From: Bacteroidales bacterium
GTDB taxonomy: Bacteria > Bacteroidota > Bacteroidia > Bacteroidales > UBA1715
Length of the DNA: 64,000 nt
Direction: 5' to 3'
Assembly (NCBI GenBank): GCA_016714605.1
Contig: JADKDL010000019.1
Coordinates: 34,114-98,113 of the forward strand
Made by a program: the position numbers and the translations under genes. Under the pieces are notes generated by a model, which made no database searches, was not told where the DNA came from, and was given only the letters and a program-made list of their open reading frames with translations. Below, in pieces: positions 60,245 to 64,000 of this stretch (position 1 is its first letter; each line of letters starts with the position of its first letter).

Positions 60245-63003
60245 TCAATTCTCAATTCTCAATTTAATAAAGTATGCTTTCCCCGGTTCAAAATTCTGTA
60301 TTGTATTCATTGTACCGCTTGGCATCCAAATGCCTTCGAAATTTTTTATTATCTCACAATTGTTTGAATTGAAATAATTGGCAAATGGTGTGGAGGTTTG
60401 AAAAGGGCAACCTAGTAATGTCCAATTTGAAAATGATGAAATTTGAAAATTTGAAAATGAAATTGGCGTACCGGTAATTGATAATGTTCCTGTAGTGTTC
60501 ATATTTACCAAATAGCCTTCTCCTGCGGTGATGGATTGTAATGAATTCAGAAATTCGGGTTGGTCTTTACGCCAAAACGTGTTCATGCTTTTTATTTCAT
60601 ATACATTCACTCCGTTGAATATCGTAGAGACAAGGCTTGCCTTGTCTTTACCATCAACAATATTTGGAGTAGGTATAACATTTATAGAAATCAAATTCCA
60701 ACCTTGGCTTAGACTTATAGTTTGCGTGGTTTCGCATCCGGCAAATTGAGCATCGCCGTATAGGTAGTAATTATCGATGTTTGAAAACCCATCGTTAGAA
60801 AGTGCAATCAAAGTTATTTTGTTCACTCCTGCTTTGAGACTGAGATTTGTCTCAATATTTTGGTAATCAGTCCACAATGTAGTTATTGGCATTGAGAATG
60901 AAGCAATAGCCTCAATTCCGTTTACGAGTATTCGTGCAGGTCGGTCTGCTGTACCACCATTTGCATATCTGATACCTAGTTTTAAGGCAGTTGCAGAGTT
61001 TGCAATTATGTTGAATGAAACAGATGTATTTGCAGCATTATCAACATTTACATAGCCAACACCTTCGAAACCAAGGTTTTTACTTTCAATAATACCCGGA
61101 AAATCGCATGAAACATCTTCTGCCTGAACTTTTACCTGCGAACAAGCGATTTTTCCTGTAGTTCCGCCCACACAAGCGCCACAGTTGTCGGTATATGCAG
61201 TGCCACCATTTATTCCAGCACAGTCAACACCAGCTGAGAAGGTTACATAGTTAAGATTTACATTTTCCAATGCACCAATGGTAACTTTCATAATTTGCAC
61301 ACCTGCATTGAGAGAAATATTGCTTAGCTTCACTGTTTGGTATGTTTGCCATTCGCCAGTGTTTGGAATAGCAATACTCGAAGCGATAACTTTACCCCCA
61401 ATTTCTATAGCTATGGTTCTACTGTCAGCTTTACAAGCTACACGCAAATCGAGATTATACACACCCTGCGATGCTACATTTACCGTATATTCCAACCACT
61501 CACCCACAGCAGTCCAACCAACATTGTAACCGCCACCTGCATCGCCACAGGTTTCTATGTCTACATCTTCATCGGTGCGAAAGTTTACAACCGGAGTAAT
61601 TTGGCTACCCGGAGTATTATCAGAATAAGCAAACCCATTGCCACCCACATCGAAATTCTCAAACTGTATAGTACCCGGAATTGGGTGAGGTGTGCCGCCA
61701 TAAGGGGCTTGAGGTACAGGTATTTTAATAGTTATAGTTCCATTGAGCGCAATGGCTGTTCCCGAAGTTTGCACCGTTGTAACAGTAAAAGTACCATTTG
61801 CTGTTGGAGTTCCTGAAATAGTAAGTGTTTTTGCCGTATTATTCTTAGCAGATGTTAGCCCCGTAGGCAATCCAGAAATGGCAACATCGGTAGCAGAGCC
61901 ACCCCAAGTATAAACTATTTGCGAAATTGCAGTACCAGAGGTTACTGTTTGCGATGCAGTACCAGAAGAAAGAACCAAAGTAGGATTAGTAATAGTTCCG
62001 CACCCGCATTGTGTAGGACTATCCATAGTTGGACCGGCACCACAGGTTGGGTTTGTAACCATGGACTTCACTTCCGAATTAGCATATTTTTTATATTGAT
62101 ATGGAGGAGCAAAGACTGTGTTATACCCATCAGTTTGTGTAGTACCTCTATTGCAATCTATTGCAAAAACACCTGATTGTCCACCTGCACTATTGCCGGC
62201 CCGTTGGGTTACTTACATTACTTTCAAAAAAACATCCTTCAACTCTAAGATTTGACATAAAACCAGCAAAAGCCCCACTTCCCACTTTTATTGTAATAAC
62301 TATTGAGAACGTGAATTTTCCCGTAACGAGTTCTTGGACAACGAGAATTAACATTATCCCACCAGCAATAAGCATACGTTACATTTAGTTTTCCATGACT
62401 TGCAGATTCACTGTCGCTAGAGCCAATAAGGTTTGAAAGGTTGTGCTCGCCACCAGTAACATACATAAATTTGCACCATGTAACAGACACATTATCAGAC
62501 CCTTTTACAACATCAAAATTTCCGTCTTCACCTTCCATTACAGTGCAGTGGTCGAACCAAATACGTTTAGAGCCTTCAATGTTTACACAGTCCCAGTTTT
62601 GTTCAGAGTTTGAATTACCCGGACCGCTCAGAGTCATATTTCTAATAATGATATTACTAACATTTTTTATTTGCCAAGAGCATTTTACCGTTACACCCGC
62701 ATAACCAATAATGGTTTTGTTGGATTTTACATACAACACATCGCCTGTAGTACCTTTGTAGCCGTTGCCTACAGAGTTTTTTACGTATATTACTTTTGCA
62801 TCAGACGATTCGGCAGCAGCTTTCAACTGGGCAAAGGTAGTAACTTCTACAACAGCAACACTTCCGCCGCCGGTTGGTGCACCAACGTTGGTTTGTCCAT
62901 CGAAATTTGCCCAACCTATTGGCTTACACTCGTCTTGAGCAGAGGTAGCTAATGCAGAAAGTATCAATAATGCAGTAAAAAGTAATTTGATTGTCTTATT
63001 CAT
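60245..63003 (-). CDS. Secreted pectate lyase (PL1) with CBM modules (two frame breaks)
   Basis: Signal peptide ([23 protein letters not shown]) from the ATG at 63003. The PL1 beta-helix has [19 protein letters not shown] (calcium-binding D and H), and the catalytic arginine is in [18 protein letters not shown]. Frames change near 62270 ([13 protein letters not shown]) and again near 62195, with the lyase domain ending about residue 350 ([13 protein letters not shown]). An Ig-like domain ([14 protein letters not shown]), a CBM6 ([14 protein letters not shown] to NVNLNYVTF), a Cys-rich linker, a CBM35/6-like module nearly identical to that of the pectinesterase, and the same C-terminal region follow. 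It cleaves polygalacturonate by beta-elimination. It lies 77 bases upstream of the pectinesterase gene, probably as one operon. Confidence 0.9.
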
Positions 63004-63131
63004 AATATTTTTTTTATGCAGGAAGTTCAAATTTGTACTCAAATTAAATAAAATAGATGGTTGAGCGAATCTATGCTAAGCACAGCACAGACTCGCAAAC
63101 AACCGAACCCTCCCGTTTAGTTCATACGTTG

Positions 63132-63139
63132 CAAACTTA
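63132..63139 (-). promoter_or_regulatory. -7 promoter box for the pectinase operon
   Basis: The minus strand reads TAAGTTTG, matching TAnnTTTG, about 129 bases upstream of the pectate lyase start. A second match (TAACTTTG) lies at 63174-63181. Confidence 0.45.
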
Positions 63140-63350
63140 GTTTATAGAAGCTTATATCTTTTACAGATTACATCAAAGTTAAGGTATGAAAATGATTTTT
63201 AAAGTAAAAATCATTTCAAGAATATACTAAAAACGTTTCATTTTAAAGTTTTTATTGAATTTATTGGAAGAGTTGGTTGGGGATATTTATTCTAATTTAA
63301 GAATTTTATATGGTATTCGTTGTGTTACAAATTATATCTTACCCTGAAAT

Positions 63351-63433
63351 TGCTTAAATGCTTAAACAAAGCCTGTAATTTGTTGATATAATGAATTATA
63401 TATGTTAAAGCGGTGTTTAAGCATGTTTAAGCA
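63351..63433. repeat. Inverted pair of doubled TTAAGC motifs
   Basis: TGCTTAAATGCTTAAAC at 63351-63367 and GTTTAAGCATGTTTAAGCA at 63415-63433 are inverted copies, each itself a tandem repeat of about 9 bases. A cluster of TATGG repeats follows at about 63444-63490. The gap between the pectinase promoter and the phosphoesterase contains nothing else. The role is unknown; regulator binding sites are possible. Confidence 0.4.
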
Positions 63434-63604
63434 GTACCATACAATATGGCAAGTATGGTGTATATGGTTTGTATGGCAGAGCCATATTTTCATATTATAA
63501 GACACAGATACAGTGTATATTACATTAATATAGTAATATCTGCATTTCTAATTTTACTTTTTGTGCTTTATGTACTACTTTTGTTTTTGTTTTTTTTAAA
63601 ATTA

Positions 63605-64000
63605 ATGAAAATACAATACGCATCAGACTTACATATTGAATTTGAGGTTAACCAACAGTTTCTCAACAAACACCCTTTGTCTAATATCGGGGATATATTG
63701 ATACTTGCCGGTGATATTGTTCCTTTGGCTGCAATTGAAAAATTCAAACCTTATTTCAAATATTTGGGTGACAGATATGAGCAAGTTTATTGGATTCCGG
63801 GTAATCATGAATACTACCACTTTGATATTTCCCTGAAGGGTGATTCTTTTCACGAACTACTGTTTAGCAACGTACATCTTCTCAACAATACTTCTATTGA
63901 GTTAAACGGTGTTGACCTAATATTTTCTCCGCTTTGGACGAATATCTCTCCGATTAGAAGTTGGAATATTCAAAACGGATTAAATGACTTTCATTTAACT
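63605..64000 (+). CDS. Calcineurin-like metallophosphoesterase (cut by window edge)
   Basis: The first 132 residues show the metallophosphoesterase pattern: MKIQYASDLHIEFE (metal D and H), ILILAGDIVPL (GD) and YWIPGNHEYYH (GNHE). The rest, including the later histidine motifs, is beyond the window. Substrate unknown. No neighbour on the same strand is visible. Confidence 0.85.
   Translation, partial: MKIQYASDLHIEFEVNQQFLNKHPLSNIGDILILAGDIVPLAAIEKFKPYFKYLGDRYEQVYWIPGNHEYYHFDISLKGDSFHELLFSNVHLLNNTSIELNGVDLIFSPLWTNISPIRSWNIQNGLNDFHLT

Overview
The window looks like an AT-rich Bacteroidota chromosome. The evidence is secreted proteins with type IX secretion (T9SS) sorting domains, gliding-motility-type CHU_C domains and PKD arrays, a hybrid two-component sensor typical of polysaccharide-utilisation loci, an ECF sigma/FecR pair, and several promoters of the Bacteroidota form TTTG-N19-TAnnTTTG. 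A genus cannot be named from the sequence alone.

Layout. 1-900: tail of a secreted carbohydrate-binding protein. 1.2-3.5 kb: PiT-family phosphate transporter. 3.9-8.1 kb: an RNA-repair-like island on the minus strand (three tRNA-like RNA elements, a membrane-segment-free slipin/band-7 protein and RtcB RNA ligase), with a WYL-domain regulator transcribed divergently. 8.4-14 kb: two GH43 enzymes with CBM6 modules, then a small IS-derived element. 14.3-21.3 kb: a T9SS-sorted protein, and a sigma / anti-sigma / STN-barrel / propeller operon. 22.4-33.5 kb: a polysaccharide deacetylase, a toxin-antitoxin remnant, a beta-barrel protein, a hybrid two-component sensor and a clan GH-A enzyme. 34-41 kb: Fic protein with arrayed operators, small STAS-like protein, cobyric acid synthase, HrpB helicase, AlkD-like protein. 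41.5-57.3 kb: a giant PKD/Ig-like surface protein, a 2-nitropropane-dioxygenase-like enzyme, two M16 peptidases and two T9SS proteins. 57.5-63 kb: pectinesterase and pectate lyase. 63.6 kb to the end: a partial metallophosphoesterase.

The most interesting feature is at 6545-6894. Read on the minus strand, two tRNA-like units there are circularly permuted: the T-arm and 3' acceptor strand come first, a 5-6 base tether follows, then the 5' acceptor strand and D-arm. In one unit the anticodon stem also closes only in the permuted reading, so the RNA's natural ends would lie in the anticodon loop. That is where anticodon nucleases cut and where RtcB seals, and rtcB is encoded just downstream. A third unit is in normal order but has a 6-base anticodon loop. 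I infer that RtcB circularises or senses these RNAs. I do not know of a described bacterial example, but I could not search.

The pectin/arabinoxylan enzymes share CBM modules and a C-terminal domain of about 75 residues with a GWNLIG motif, and the hybrid sensor may control them. About twenty reading-frame breaks occur in otherwise convincing genes, some in homopolymers and some as in-frame stops. I therefore annotate joined genes and flag each break; sequencing error and real decay cannot be separated here.
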